Part shown: positions 18,018-26,595 of the stretch, one piece after another
Numbering within the stretch: position 1 is the stretch's first letter
Layout: each line of letters begins with the position of its first letter
Source of the DNA: Streptomyces albiflavescens
GTDB lineage: Bacteria; Actinomycetota; Actinomycetes; Streptomycetales; Streptomycetaceae
Assembly: GCF_014645835.1 (NCBI RefSeq)
Contig: NZ_BMMM01000008.1
Span: 62,001-126,000 of the forward strand
Direction: 5' to 3'
Length of the DNA stretch: 64,000 nucleotides
Notes under the pieces: model-generated
Database searches by the model: none
Told to the model about the DNA's origin: nothing
Seen by the model: only the letters and a program-made list of their open reading frames with translations
Made by a program: the position numbers and the translations under genes

Positions 18018-18317
18018 TCAGTCCGCGTCGGGCCCGTACACCTCGACCTTGTCCGAAACCCGGCGCACATGGATGCAGTCGCCGGGACACTCCTTGGCGG
18101 AGTCCACGACATCGGTCAGCAGCGTCAGTGGCACGGGCGTCGTCGCGCCCTTGTCCTGCAGAAGCTCGTCGCCCGGGCTCTTCACATAGGCCAGGCCGTC
18201 GATGTCCAGCTCGAAGACCTCGGGGGCGTACTGCGCGCAGATGCCGTCGCCGGTACAGAGATCCTGGTCGATCCAGACCTCCAGCGCGTCGCCGTCGACT
18301 GTGGCCTGCTGCTGCAC
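18018..18317 (-). CDS. Small ferredoxin, probably 3Fe-4S
   Basis: 99-aa electron carrier. The cluster motif reads C-TGDGI-C followed by a distant CPGDC, the C-x5-C...C-P layout of 3Fe-4S ferredoxins that serve P450s. GTG at 18317 has AGGAG 8 nt upstream. No reductase or P450 is next to it; a P450 is encoded 34 kb away in the rar cluster, but the link is only speculative. The same position beside arc is seen in Streptomyces. Confidence 0.85.
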   Translation of the reverse strand: MQQQATVDGDALEVWIDQDLCTGDGICAQYAPEVFELDIDGLAYVKSPGDELLQDKGATTPVPLTLLTDVVDSAKECPGDCIHVRRVSDKVEVYGPDAD

Positions 18318-18375
18318 GGTGATTTCTCCTGCTCCCGAGGGGTGTTGACCACTCCGACAATACAACCGCCCGCTA

Positions 18376-18495
18376 CTGCATCACGTTGGGCGGGTATCCC
18401 TATGACGCCAGGGAGAACGCAAGGGCGAAGATCGGACACACCGTGACAGTCTTTGTGATCTTGGGGTTTCCACCGATACCCACGCAGGCAGGGAA
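18376..18495. repeat. Distal copy of duplicated arc promoter segment
   Basis: Matches 18762-18880 from ATCACGTTG through GACAGTCTTTGTGATCT and GGGGTTTC. Here the position of the arc -10 reads CAGGGA instead of TAGGGT, so this copy probably lost or never had promoter activity towards arc. Confidence 0.75.
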
Positions 18496-18761
18496 GCTTC
18501 GTGCTCGCAGCTTCCAGTGCGCTGCCGGTGGCCATCGGTCAGGCCCGGGGTGCCGCCGACCGTCTGACCCGGCACCGCATCGAGGACGCGGAGGGGCGAG
18601 AGCGGCCGTCGCGAACCGGATCGACGGTGACGCACTCCATCCGTCCGGCCACTCTGCGTCAGGGGTGCCGGGCGGCGCCCGGCGAGCTCCGAGTCGCGGC
18701 GGCGGCCAACTCGGGCCCGATGGGACGGCTTTTGCCCAACCCGGCCCAGGAACAGTCCGCT

Positions 18762-18880
18762 TCTGAATCACGTTGAGTGGGTATTCACACGGCGTGAGGG
18801 TGAGCGCAGGGTGACCGACGACACACCTTGACAGTCTTTGTGATCTAGGGGTTTCAATCGAGACCCACCCAGGTAGGGTC
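18762..18880 (+). promoter_or_regulatory. arc upstream region (proximal copy) with TAGGGT -10
   Basis: Contains TTGACAGTCTTTGTGATCT at 18828 and TAGGGT at 18874-18879. With a start site near 18886 the arc leader is about 32 nt and includes the GGAGGAGG ribosome site. Confidence 0.55.
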
Positions 18881-18917
18881 TGGAAGCGTCCAGCTCCCCT
18901 TGGAGGAGGTGAGGACC

Positions 18918-20684
18918 GTGGCAGCCCACGACGACGACATGAACCGCGGCATCCGCCCGGGACGAGGGTCCGATGACCCCGCCGGGCAGATTGCCTACCT
19001 TGAGCAGGAGATCGCCGTCCTGCGACGCAAGCTCGCCGACTCTCCGCGTCACACGAGGATTCTCGAAGAGCGGATCGTCGAGCTGCAGACCAACCTGGCC
19101 GGCGTGTCCGCACAGAACGAGCGGCTCGCCAACACGCTCCGTGAGGCCCGCGACCAGATCGTGGCTCTCAAGGAAGAGGTCGACCGGCTCGCACAGCCGC
19201 CGGCAGGCTTCGGTGTCTTCCTGATGGCGAACGAGGACGGCACGGCGGACATCTTCACCGGGGGCCGCAAGCTCCGGGTGAACGTCAGCCCCAGCGTGGA
19301 GCTCGAAGAGCTCAGGCGCGGCCAGGAAGTGATGCTCAACGAAGCCCTCAACGTGGTCGAGGCCATGGAGTACGAGAGCGTCGGCGACATCGTCACGCTC
19401 AAGGAGATCCTCGAGGACGGCGAACGCGCCCTCGTGGTGGGGCACACCGACGAGGAACGGGTGGTACGGCTCGCCGAGCCGCTGCTGGACGTCACCATCC
19501 GCCCCGGCGACGCCCTGCTTCTCGAACCCCGTTCCGGCTATGTCTACGAAGTTGTCCCGAAGAGCGAGGTCGAGGAGCTCGTCCTCGAAGAGGTCCCGGA
19601 CATCGGCTACGAGCAGATCGGCGGCCTGGGAAACCAGATCGAGATGATCCGTGACGCGGTCGAGCTCCCTTACCTCTACCCCGACCTCTTCAAGGAGCAC
19701 GAACTGCGGCCGCCCAAGGGCGTGCTGCTGTACGGGCCGCCCGGATGCGGTAAGACGCTCATTGCCAAGGCCGTCGCCAACTCGCTGGCCAAGAAGGTCG
19801 CCGAGGTGACCGGACAGGCCGCGGGCAAGAGCTTCTTCCTCAACATCAAGGGTCCCGAGCTCCTGAACAAGTACGTCGGCGAGACCGAGCGGCAGATCCG
19901 CCTGGTCTTCCAGCGTGCGCGTGAGAAGGCCAGCGAGGGTACTCCCGTCATCGTCTTCTTCGACGAGATGGAGTCCCTGTTCCGCACCCGTGGATCGGGC
20001 GTCAGCTCGGACGTGGAGAACACCATCGTCCCCCAGCTGCTCGCCGAGATCGACGGCGTGGAGGGCCTGGAGAACGTGGTCGTGATCGGCGCCTCGAACC
20101 GTGAGGACATGATCGACCCCGCGATCCTGCGCCCCGGACGCCTCGATGTGAAGATCAAGATCGAGCGCCCGGACGCCGAGGCGGCCAAGGACATCTTCCA
20201 GAAGTACCTCACCGAGCGCCTCCCGCTGCACTCCGACGACCTCGGCGAGCACGGCGGGGACCGGTCGGCCACCGTCCACGGCATGATCCAGACCGCCGTG
20301 GAGCAGATGTACGCCGAGTCCGAGGAGAACCGCTTCCTCGAGGTCACCTACGCCAACGGCGACAAGGAAGTCCTGTACTTCAAGGACTTCAACTCCGGCG
20401 CCATGATCGAAAACATCGTGGGCCGCGCCAAGAAGGCGGCCATCAAGGCCTTCCTCGAACAGAACCAGAAGGGCCTTCGGGTCTCCCACCTCCTCCAGGC
20501 CTGCGTGGACGAGTTCAAGGAGAACGAGGACCTGCCGAACACCACCAACCCGGACGACTGGGCTCGCATCTCCGGCAAGAAGGGCGAACGGATCGTGTAC
20601 ATCCGTACCCTGGTGACCGGAAAGCAGGGCGCGGACACCGGACGCTCCATCGACACGGTGGCGAACACCGGGCAGTACCTGTAA
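18918..20684 (+). CDS. arc: Proteasome-associated AAA ATPase ARC/Mpa
   Basis: 588-aa hexameric unfoldase that recognises pupylated proteins and feeds them to the 20S proteasome. An N-terminal coiled coil (about 20-95) binds Pup, and tandem OB folds follow (about 100-230). The AAA module has Walker A GPPGCGKT (Lys279) and Walker B FFDEME (Asp349-Glu350). The C-terminus ends QYL, the penultimate-Tyr motif that docks into the proteasome alpha ring. GTG at 18918 follows a GGAGGAGG site. Confidence 0.97.
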   Translation: MAAHDDDMNRGIRPGRGSDDPAGQIAYLEQEIAVLRRKLADSPRHTRILEERIVELQTNLAGVSAQNERLANTLREARDQIVALKEEVDRLAQPPAGFGVFLMANEDGTADIFTGGRKLRVNVSPSVELEELRRGQEVMLNEALNVVEAMEYESVGDIVTLKEILEDGERALVVGHTDEERVVRLAEPLLDVTIRPGDALLLEPRSGYVYEVVPKSEVEELVLEEVPDIGYEQIGGLGNQIEMIRDAVELPYLYPDLFKEHELRPPKGVLLYGPPGCGKTLIAKAVANSLAKKVAEVTGQAAGKSFFLNIKGPELLNKYVGETERQIRLVFQRAREKASEGTPVIVFFDEMESLFRTRGSGVSSDVENTIVPQLLAEIDGVEGLENVVVIGASNREDMIDPAILRPGRLDVKIKIERPDAEAAKDIFQKYLTERLPLHSDDLGEHGGDRSATVHGMIQTAVEQMYAESEENRFLEVTYANGDKEVLYFKDFNSGAMIENIVGRAKKAAIKAFLEQNQKGLRVSHLLQACVDEFKENEDLPNTTNPDDWARISGKKGERIVYIRTLVTGKQGADTGRSIDTVANTGQYL

Positions 20685-20693
20685 AAGGCAGGG

Positions 20694-20728
20694 CGGCTGC
20701 GGGTGCCCTCACCGGGTACCCGCAGCCG
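20694..20728 (+). terminator. Terminator after arc
   Basis: A perfect 11-bp stem, 20694-20704 with 20718-20728, followed by ACTGTTTT. It separates arc from dop. Confidence 0.85.
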
Positions 20729-20918
20729 ACTGTTTTCCGGGTCACGGCTGGAGCAGAGCAATGACGCAAATGATCTCCCCACCAGCGCAGAGGCGTTCTA
20801 GGCTCTTTCGTACCGCCGAGTCGCGCGTTGCGGGGACGGGCACCGCACACGCACCGGAGCACCAGCGGTACTTGAGCAGCGTCCCCGACCGAGGGCGCCG
20901 CCGGGCAAGGAGGGCCGC

Positions 20919-22430
20919 ATGACCGTACGGCGAGTAATGGGCATCGAGACGGAGTACGGGATCTCCGTCCCCGGTCACCCCAACGCCAATGCCATGCTCA
21001 CCTCGTCCCAGATCGTCAACGCGTACGCGGCGGCGATGCACCGGGCGCGCCGCGCCCGCTGGGACTTCGAGGAGGAGAACCCGCTGCGGGACGCGCGAGG
21101 CTTCGACCTCGCCCGGGAGGCCGCCGACGCCAGCCAGCTCACCGACGAGGACATCGGCCTCGCCAATGTCATCCTCACCAATGGCGCGCGACTGTACGTC
21201 GACCACGCACACCCGGAGTACAGCGCCCCGGAGGTCACCAACCCGTGGGACGCCGTCCTGTGGGACAAGGCCGGCGAGCGCATCATGGCGGAGGCCGCGG
21301 AGCGCGCGGCCCAGCTCCCCGGCGCCCAGCCGATCCACCTCTACAAGAACAACACCGACAACAAGGGCGCCTCGTACGGCACGCACGAGAACTACCTGAT
21401 GAAGCGGGAGACCCCCTTCTCGGACATCGTGCGGCACCTCACGCCGTTCTTCGTCTCACGCCAGGTCGTCACCGGAGCGGGCCGCGTCGGTATCGGCCAG
21501 GACGGGCACGAGCACGGGTTCCAGCTCAGCCAGCGAGCCGACTACTTCGAGGTCGAGGTGGGCCTGGAGACCACCCTGAAGCGCCCGATCATCAACACGC
21601 GTGACGAGCCGCACGCGGACGCCGAGAAGTACCGCCGGCTGCACGTGATCATCGGCGACGCGAACCTCTCCGAGATCTCGACCTATCTGAAGCTGGGCAC
21701 CACGGCGCTGGTCCTGTCCATGATCGAGGACGGCTTCATCGCCGTCGACCTGGCCGTCGACCAGCCCGTACGCACCCTGCACCAGGTCTCTCACGACCCC
21801 ACGCTAAAGCGGCTCGTCACACTCCGTAGCGGGCGTACCCTGACGGCCGTACAACTGCAGATGGAGTACTTCGAGCTCTCGCGCAAGTACGTGGAGGAGC
21901 GGTTCGGGGCCGACGCCGACGAGCAGACCAAGGACGTCCTGCTGCGCTGGGAGGACACTCTGAATCGCCTGGAGAACGATCCGATGAGTCTCTCCGGAGA
22001 GCTCGACTGGGTCGCCAAGCGGGAGCTCATGGAGGGCTACCGGCGCCGTGACGGCCTCGACTGGGACGCCGCCCGGCTGCACCTGGTCGACCTCCAGTAC
22101 GCCGACGTACGGGCCGAGAAGGGCCTCTACAACCGTCTCGCGGCGCGCGGCAAGATGAAGCGCCTCCTGGACGAGGCGGACGTCGACCGAGCCCGCACCA
22201 AGCCGCCGGAGGACACGCGCGCGTACTTCCGCGGGCGCTGCCTGGAGCAGTACGCGGACGACGTCGCGGCGGCGTCCTGGGACTCGGTGATCTTCGATCT
22301 GCCCGGCCGGGACTCGCTCCAGCGCGTCCCAACCCTGGAGCCGCTTCGCGGAACGCGTAATCACGTCAAGGAGCTCCTCGACCGCTGCCGTACGGCCGAG
22401 GACCTGGTCAGGGTCCTGTCGGGCGGCTGA
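20919..22430 (+). CDS. dop: Depupylase Dop
   Basis: 503-aa carboxylate-amine-ligase fold enzyme that removes Pup from substrates. The ATP/Mg site begins with GIETEYG (Glu10, Glu12). The nucleophile-equivalent Asp95 is in RLYVDHAHPEY. Residues about 38-75 form the extra 'Dop loop' that PafA lacks, which separates the two paralogues. The promoter is probably TAGGCT at 20799-20804. Since Pup here already ends in Glu, Dop is not needed to deamidate it. Confidence 0.96.
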   Translation: MTVRRVMGIETEYGISVPGHPNANAMLTSSQIVNAYAAAMHRARRARWDFEEENPLRDARGFDLAREAADASQLTDEDIGLANVILTNGARLYVDHAHPEYSAPEVTNPWDAVLWDKAGERIMAEAAERAAQLPGAQPIHLYKNNTDNKGASYGTHENYLMKRETPFSDIVRHLTPFFVSRQVVTGAGRVGIGQDGHEHGFQLSQRADYFEVEVGLETTLKRPIINTRDEPHADAEKYRRLHVIIGDANLSEISTYLKLGTTALVLSMIEDGFIAVDLAVDQPVRTLHQVSHDPTLKRLVTLRSGRTLTAVQLQMEYFELSRKYVEERFGADADEQTKDVLLRWEDTLNRLENDPMSLSGELDWVAKRELMEGYRRRDGLDWDAARLHLVDLQYADVRAEKGLYNRLAARGKMKRLLDEADVDRARTKPPEDTRAYFRGRCLEQYADDVAAASWDSVIFDLPGRDSLQRVPTLEPLRGTRNHVKELLDRCRTAEDLVRVLSGG

Positions 22431-22543
22431 GCGGCCCGAGGAGCGCACAGGCCTGCCAGGGTGGAAAAAGGCGACGTCCGGGAATCATCGAGGTGGCCCC
22501 GGGACGTTGTAGCAACTGCGGGGCCGATGTCGGACCCTGCTTG

Positions 22544-22549
22544 TAGGGT
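22544..22549 (+). promoter_or_regulatory. Likely -10 box of the pup-prcBA operon
   Basis: TAGGGT, about 37 nt before the pup ATG and the strongest -10 in the dop-pup gap. No clear -35 is visible. Confidence 0.5.
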
Positions 22550-22585
22550 CTGATCAAGAACGTCGAACCGAGCGGGGTGAGGGTT

Positions 22586-22804
22586 ATGGCGACCAAGGAC
22601 ACCGGCGGCGGACAGCAGAAGGCAACGCGTTCCACCGAGGAGGTCGAGGAGACGGCGCAAGACGCGCAGGTCTCCGAGGACCTCAAGGAGCGGCAGGAGA
22701 AGCTGTCGGACGACGTCGACTCCGTACTGGACGAGATCGACGATGTCCTCGAGGAGAATGCAGAGGATTTCGTGAGGTCATTTGTTCAAAAAGGCGGAGA
22801 ATAG
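22586..22804 (+). CDS. pup: Prokaryotic ubiquitin-like protein Pup
   Basis: 72-aa intrinsically disordered tag, ligated by PafA through its C-terminal Glu to Lys of target proteins. The C-terminus is FVQKGGE, so it is encoded directly in the Glu form. The central part (about 28-60) is the acidic helix-forming region bound by the ARC coiled coil. The ATG at 22586 is used, with a GGGGTGAGGG site upstream. It is 6 nt before the HNH gene and heads the pup-HNH-prcB-prcA unit. Confidence 0.97.
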   Translation: MATKDTGGGQQKATRSTEEVEETAQDAQVSEDLKERQEKLSDDVDSVLDEIDDVLEENAEDFVRSFVQKGGE

Positions 22805-22810
22805 GCTGGA

Positions 22811-23404
22811 ATGTCCGAATTGGTCGAGGGGAAGGATTGCCCGCGGCGCGGTCGGCATTTGCCGCGGGCGGCCTTCGCCGAGAACAAGGCCATGCGGGAC
22901 GGGCTTCAGGCGTATTGCCGGGAGTGCTCTGCGGAGTACTACCGGCAACGCCAAGGGGTCAAAGGCAGGACGGTTCGGGTCAAAGTGCCCGTGCCTCGCG
23001 GGCACAAGCGATGCCCTCAGTGCGGGGAAATCAAGGCCCACGCTGAGTGGGAGCTCAACGCGACAACGCCGGACGGCTACGCGAGCTACTGCAAGGTGTG
23101 CAGGGCTGATCGACATCGGCAGAGCTACTTCAAGCGCAAGTACGGCATCACCATGGCCGAGCGTGACGAGATGATCGCCTCTCAAAAGGGGCTCTGTGTG
23201 ATCTGTTTGAAAGCTCCGGCTGTTCATGTGGATCACTGTCACGAGACGGGTAGGGTCCGTGGCGTACTGTGCTTCAACTGCAATTCGGCCATCGGCAAGT
23301 TGGGAGATGATCCCGACGCAGTTCGTCGGGCTGCCGCCTACTTGGAAGGATCCTCGTGGAAGCCAACACTCCTAGCACCGGGCGTCTACCGGCTGCCTTC
23401 CTGA
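22811..23404 (+). CDS. HNH endonuclease, recombination endonuclease VII family
   Basis: 197-aa nuclease-like protein of the phage T4 endonuclease VII group. Paired cysteines CRECS (about 37-40) and CPQC/CKVC (about 69-99) form zinc sites. The endonuclease VII core with CVICLKAP, HVDHCHETGRVRG and LCFNCN lies at about 135-170, including the catalytic-type DHCH. It lies between pup and prcB and overlaps the prcB start by 49 bp, so it is translationally coupled. Why the proteasome operon carries a nuclease is not known to me. Base composition seems slightly lower in GC than its neighbours. Confidence 0.85.
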   Translation: MSELVEGKDCPRRGRHLPRAAFAENKAMRDGLQAYCRECSAEYYRQRQGVKGRTVRVKVPVPRGHKRCPQCGEIKAHAEWELNATTPDGYASYCKVCRADRHRQSYFKRKYGITMAERDEMIASQKGLCVICLKAPAVHVDHCHETGRVRGVLCFNCNSAIGKLGDDPDAVRRAAAYLEGSSWKPTLLAPGVYRLPS

Positions 23405-24201
23405 CGCCTGGGTCGTCGTCCTTCATGGACTTCCTGTCCGAGCACCAGCCGCAAATGCTCCCTGGCAAGCGGCAGCTGCCGCCCGTCCAGGGCGTGATCG
23501 AGGCCCCGCACGGCACGACCATCGTCGCCGTCACGTTCCCCGGTGGCGTAGTTCTCGCAGGCGACCGGCGGGCCACCATGGGGAATGTCATCGCGCAACG
23601 CGACATCGAGAAGGTCTTCCCGGCCGACGAGTACTCGGCGGTGGGCATCGCGGGTACGGCGGGACTGGCCGTCGAGATGGTGAAACTCTTCCAGCTGGAG
23701 CTGGAGCACTTCGAGAAGGTGGAGGGCGCCACGCTCTCCCTGGAGGGCAAGGCGAACCGCCTCTCCACGATGATCCGTTCCAACCTCGGCATGGCCATGC
23801 AGGGCCTCGCCGTGGTCCCGCTCTTCGCCGGGTTCGACGTGGACCGTGGCAAGGGCCGCATCTTCTCCTACGACGTCACCGGCGGCCGCTCCGAGGAGCC
23901 CGGCTACGCGGCCACGGGCTCCGGCTCGCTCTTCGCGCGCGGCGCGATGAAGAAGCTCTACAGCAATGACCTGACCGAACAGCAGGCCACGACCCTCGTC
24001 GTCCAGGCCCTGTACGACGCGGCCGACGACGACTCGGCGACCGGTGGCCCCGATGTCGCCCGCCGGATCTACCCCATCGTCACCGTGATCACCGAAGAGG
24101 GATTCCGTCGTCTCACCGACGAGGAGTCCTCCGAGATCGCCCGCTTGATCCTGGAGCGGCGCCTTGAGCAGCCCGACGGTCCGCGGGCCGCGCTGCTCTG
24201 A
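23356..24201 (+). CDS. prcB: 20S proteasome beta subunit PrcB
   Basis: 281-aa precursor of the catalytic subunit. A propeptide of about 53 residues ends in HG, and the mature chain starts with the nucleophile Thr54 (TTIVAVTF). GDRRAT follows as in all beta subunits. GTG at 23356 has GGAAGGA upstream, inside the end of the HNH gene. prcA follows after 56 nt. Confidence 0.96.
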   Translation: MEANTPSTGRLPAAFLTPGSSSFMDFLSEHQPQMLPGKRQLPPVQGVIEAPHGTTIVAVTFPGGVVLAGDRRATMGNVIAQRDIEKVFPADEYSAVGIAGTAGLAVEMVKLFQLELEHFEKVEGATLSLEGKANRLSTMIRSNLGMAMQGLAVVPLFAGFDVDRGKGRIFSYDVTGGRSEEPGYAATGSGSLFARGAMKKLYSNDLTEQQATTLVVQALYDAADDDSATGGPDVARRIYPIVTVITEEGFRRLTDEESSEIARLILERRLEQPDGPRAALL

Positions 24202-24257
24202 GTCCGGCTCTTTACCAAGGTGATCCAGTGACTTCGACAGAAAGGGACGGATAACCG

Positions 24258-25004
24258 GTGTCGACGCCGTTCTATGTCTCACCCCAGCAGGCCATGGCCG
24301 ACCGGGCCGAGTACGCCCGCAAAGGCATCGCCCGCGGCCGCAGCCTGGTCGTGCTGCAGTATGCCGACGGCATTGTGTTCGTCGGCGAGAACCCGTCCCG
24401 TGCGCTGCACAAGTTCAGTGAGATCTATGACCGGATCGGCTTTGCGGCCGCCGGAAAATACAACGAGTACGAGAACCTGCGGATCGGTGGTGTGCGTTAC
24501 GCCGATCTCCGTGGTTACACCTATGACCGTGATGACGTGACCGCTCGGGGTCTCGCCAATGTGTACGCCCAGACTCTGGGCACGATTTTCTCGTCGGCGG
24601 CCGAGAAGCCGTACGAGGTGGAGCTGGTCGTCGCCGAGGTGGGGGAGACCCCCGAGGGTGACCAGATCTACCGGCTGCCGCACGACGGGTCGATCGTGGA
24701 CGAGCACGGCTCGGTCGCGGTCGGTGGCAATGCCGAGCAGATCAGTAGCTATCTGGATCAGCGGCACCAGGACGGGATGTCGCTGGCGGAGGCGCTGAAG
24801 CTGGCCGTGCAGTCGCTGTCGCGGGAGCCGAACGGTGGTGAGCGGGAGATTCCCGCGGAGCGCCTGGAGGTTGCGGTGCTGGACCGGACGCGGCCGCAGC
24901 AGCGGAAGTTCAAGCGGATTGTGGGGCGTCAGCTGGACCGCCTGTTGGAGGCGGGTGGCGCGGAAACGGCCACGGAGGCCGAGGAGTCCGACGACGAGGA
25001 GTGA
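24258..25004 (+). CDS. prcA: 20S proteasome alpha subunit PrcA
   Basis: 248-aa alpha-ring subunit forming the gate of the core particle. The N-terminus STPFYVSPQQAMADRAEYARKG is the usual gating segment plus helix H0. The C-terminus is a long acidic tail (GAETATEAEESDDEE) typical of Streptomyces. The start is GTG at 24258. It is the last gene of the proteasome unit and is followed by a perfect hairpin. Confidence 0.96.
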   Translation: MSTPFYVSPQQAMADRAEYARKGIARGRSLVVLQYADGIVFVGENPSRALHKFSEIYDRIGFAAAGKYNEYENLRIGGVRYADLRGYTYDRDDVTARGLANVYAQTLGTIFSSAAEKPYEVELVVAEVGETPEGDQIYRLPHDGSIVDEHGSVAVGGNAEQISSYLDQRHQDGMSLAEALKLAVQSLSREPNGGEREIPAERLEVAVLDRTRPQQRKFKRIVGRQLDRLLEAGGAETATEAEESDDEE

Positions 25005-25027
25005 CCTCGGCGTTCTGCTTGCCCATC

Positions 25028-25060
25028 GCGCGCCCCGGCCCTGTATCGGCCGGGGCGCGC
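25028..25060 (+). terminator. Terminator after prcA
   Basis: A perfect 13-bp GC stem (25028-25040 with 25048-25060) and 7-nt loop, 24 bp past the prcA stop. Confidence 0.85.
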
Positions 25061-25168
25061 GTGGCGTTTCGGGGCGGCTGCGTGGCGTTTCGGGGCGGCT
25101 GCGGGGCGGGTGCGCCTGGGTGCGGCTGCCGGTGGCTGAGGGGGCGCGCGTGGCGTTTCAGGGTGGCT
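25059..25168. repeat. 21-bp repeat downstream of prcA
   Basis: Units of type GCGTGGCGTTTCGGGGCGGC: two perfect tandem copies (25059-25079 and 25080-25100) and a diverged third at 25148-25168. Confidence 0.8.
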
Positions 25169-25227
25169 GCGCGGGGGTGCGGCTGTCTGTCGGTGGGTGG
25201 GGCCTGCGTGGGTGGGTCGGGGCCGCG

Positions 25228-25322
25228 CCGGTACATCCGCCCGCATCCGGACGGATCGGCTGTGAGGTCGAAGGGTGCTGTCTTTTTCGGATCCGTCCGG
25301 ATGCGGGCATTCGATGTACCGG
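25228..25322. repeat. Long imperfect inverted repeat between prcA and lacI
   Basis: Left arm 25228-25257 and right arm 25290-25322 share a core of about 18 bp (GATCCGTCCGGATGCGGG) and an outer GATGTACCGG, with a 3-nt size difference between core and outer part. The loop of about 32 nt contains T5. Confidence 0.8.
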
Positions 25323-25522
25323 CACGGCCCCTTCCGTACGTCGCCGACCTCGGGTGCGTGGGGGCCGGGGCCCCGCCACTCGCCCGCGGGCACCATCCAC
25401 CCCACCTCGTTCCTCTCAATCAGGACGAGACCGGAGAGGGTTCCCCATCCACCCCGGACGACACCATCCGGCTCGTGCGGACCGCCACTCCGGCATCCGG
25501 GACAAGTGCGTGGGGGCGGTGG

Positions 25523-26551
25523 CTAGTCGTGGGGCTGAGGGGGGCGTGGTGGTGCTGTGGAGCCTCGTACGACCAGTTGGACCGGGATGTCGCCCTGTGG
25601 AGGTGTGCGGGCGTCCAGGACGGCCAGGAGGGCTTGCATGCCGCGTTCGCCGAAGAGCTCGGCGTCGAGGCGGACGGTGGTCAGTTCGGGGTCGATGGCC
25701 CGGGCCAGTGCCAGATCGTCCAGGCCGGTGATGGAGAGGTCGTCGGGGATGTGCAGGCCCAGGCGGCGGGCTGCCTTGTACGCGCCGGCCGCGAGCTTGT
25801 CGTCGTCGCAGACCAGGGCGGTGGGCCGGGGGCCGGGGGCGGACAGGGCGGCTGCCGCGGCGGCGAGGGCGTCGTCGATGGAGATGGGGGCGCGGGTGGT
25901 GCGCAGGTCTGTGCCGGGTACAGCGGAGAGGCGGGTGGCGAGTTCGCGGGCCCGTACCTCGAAGGTCCAGGAGGCGATGTCGGCCGCCAGATGCAGGAAG
26001 CGCCGGTGCCCCAGGGCGAGGAGGTGCTCGGCGACCTGTCGTACGCCGTCCCTGATGTCGAGATTGACCGTCGCCGCGCCCAGGCTGCCCTCCGGGTCGC
26101 TGTCGAGCATGACCAGGGGGAGCTGGTCGCCGCGGATCGCCGTGAGGGCGTCGGCGGCCATGGAGGAGGCGATCACGCCGTCGAGGGCGGCCGCCGCCGA
26201 GCCGAACGGGTTGCGGGCGGGGCCGATGCCCTCGGGGGAGGGGTACAGGACGACGCCGAAGCCGTGCTCGGCGGCGACGCGCGCCGCGCCCGTGTAGACG
26301 CCCGCGAAGAACTCCGTGGTGAGCGCCGGGACCACCAGGAGGACCGTACGGGTGCGGCCCAGACGCAGATTGCGGGCGGCCAGGTTCGGGCGGTAGCCGA
26401 GCTCCTGGGCGGCCTCTCGGACGCGCTGCGCCGTGGCCTCGGAGACCCGGCCGCGCCACTTCTCGCCGAGCACCAGCGAGACGGCGGCCTGGGACACCCC
26501 GGCGGCCTGGGCGACGTCTCGGCTCGTAGGGCGCGTGCTACCTCGTGCCAC
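25523..26551 (-). CDS. LacI-family transcriptional regulator
   Basis: 342-aa repressor. The N-terminal HTH (TSRDVAQAAGVSQAAVSLVLG, about 9-28) is followed by a periplasmic-binding-type effector domain. The ligand cannot be read from sequence but is probably a sugar. GTG at 26551 is preferred because the HTH starts 8 residues later; an ATG at 26593 is possible but lies next to the operator-like repeat. The divergent MFS gene is the obvious target. Confidence 0.85.
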   Translation of the reverse strand: MARGSTRPTSRDVAQAAGVSQAAVSLVLGEKWRGRVSEATAQRVREAAQELGYRPNLAARNLRLGRTRTVLLVVPALTTEFFAGVYTGAARVAAEHGFGVVLYPSPEGIGPARNPFGSAAAALDGVIASSMAADALTAIRGDQLPLVMLDSDPEGSLGAATVNLDIRDGVRQVAEHLLALGHRRFLHLAADIASWTFEVRARELATRLSAVPGTDLRTTRAPISIDDALAAAAAALSAPGPRPTALVCDDDKLAAGAYKAARRLGLHIPDDLSITGLDDLALARAIDPELTTVRLDAELFGERGMQALLAVLDARTPPQGDIPVQLVVRGSTAPPRPPQPHD

Positions 26552-26595
26552 CGTCGACCTGCTCCCTCGTCTGGACTCGCGGACAGCGCACATGG

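Larger units (their letters stand above)
18318..18917. other. 600-bp ferredoxin/arc intergenic region with a duplicated segment
   Basis: No convincing gene. Two imperfect copies of a segment of about 120 bp (18376-18495 and 18762-18880) flank about 265 bp of non-coding sequence. The copy next to arc contains its TAGGGT box. Confidence 0.7.
25005..25522. other. 518-bp convergent intergenic region rich in repeats
   Basis: No gene seen. It contains the prcA terminator, a 21-bp repeat (25059-25168) and a long inverted repeat (25228-25322). The remaining 200 bp up to the lacI stop show nothing recognisable. Confidence 0.65.

Noticed and set aside
18386..18776. Small open frames in the ferredoxin-arc gap
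   Set aside because: No ribosome sites, no family resemblance, and they lie across the duplicated promoter segment; treated as non-coding.
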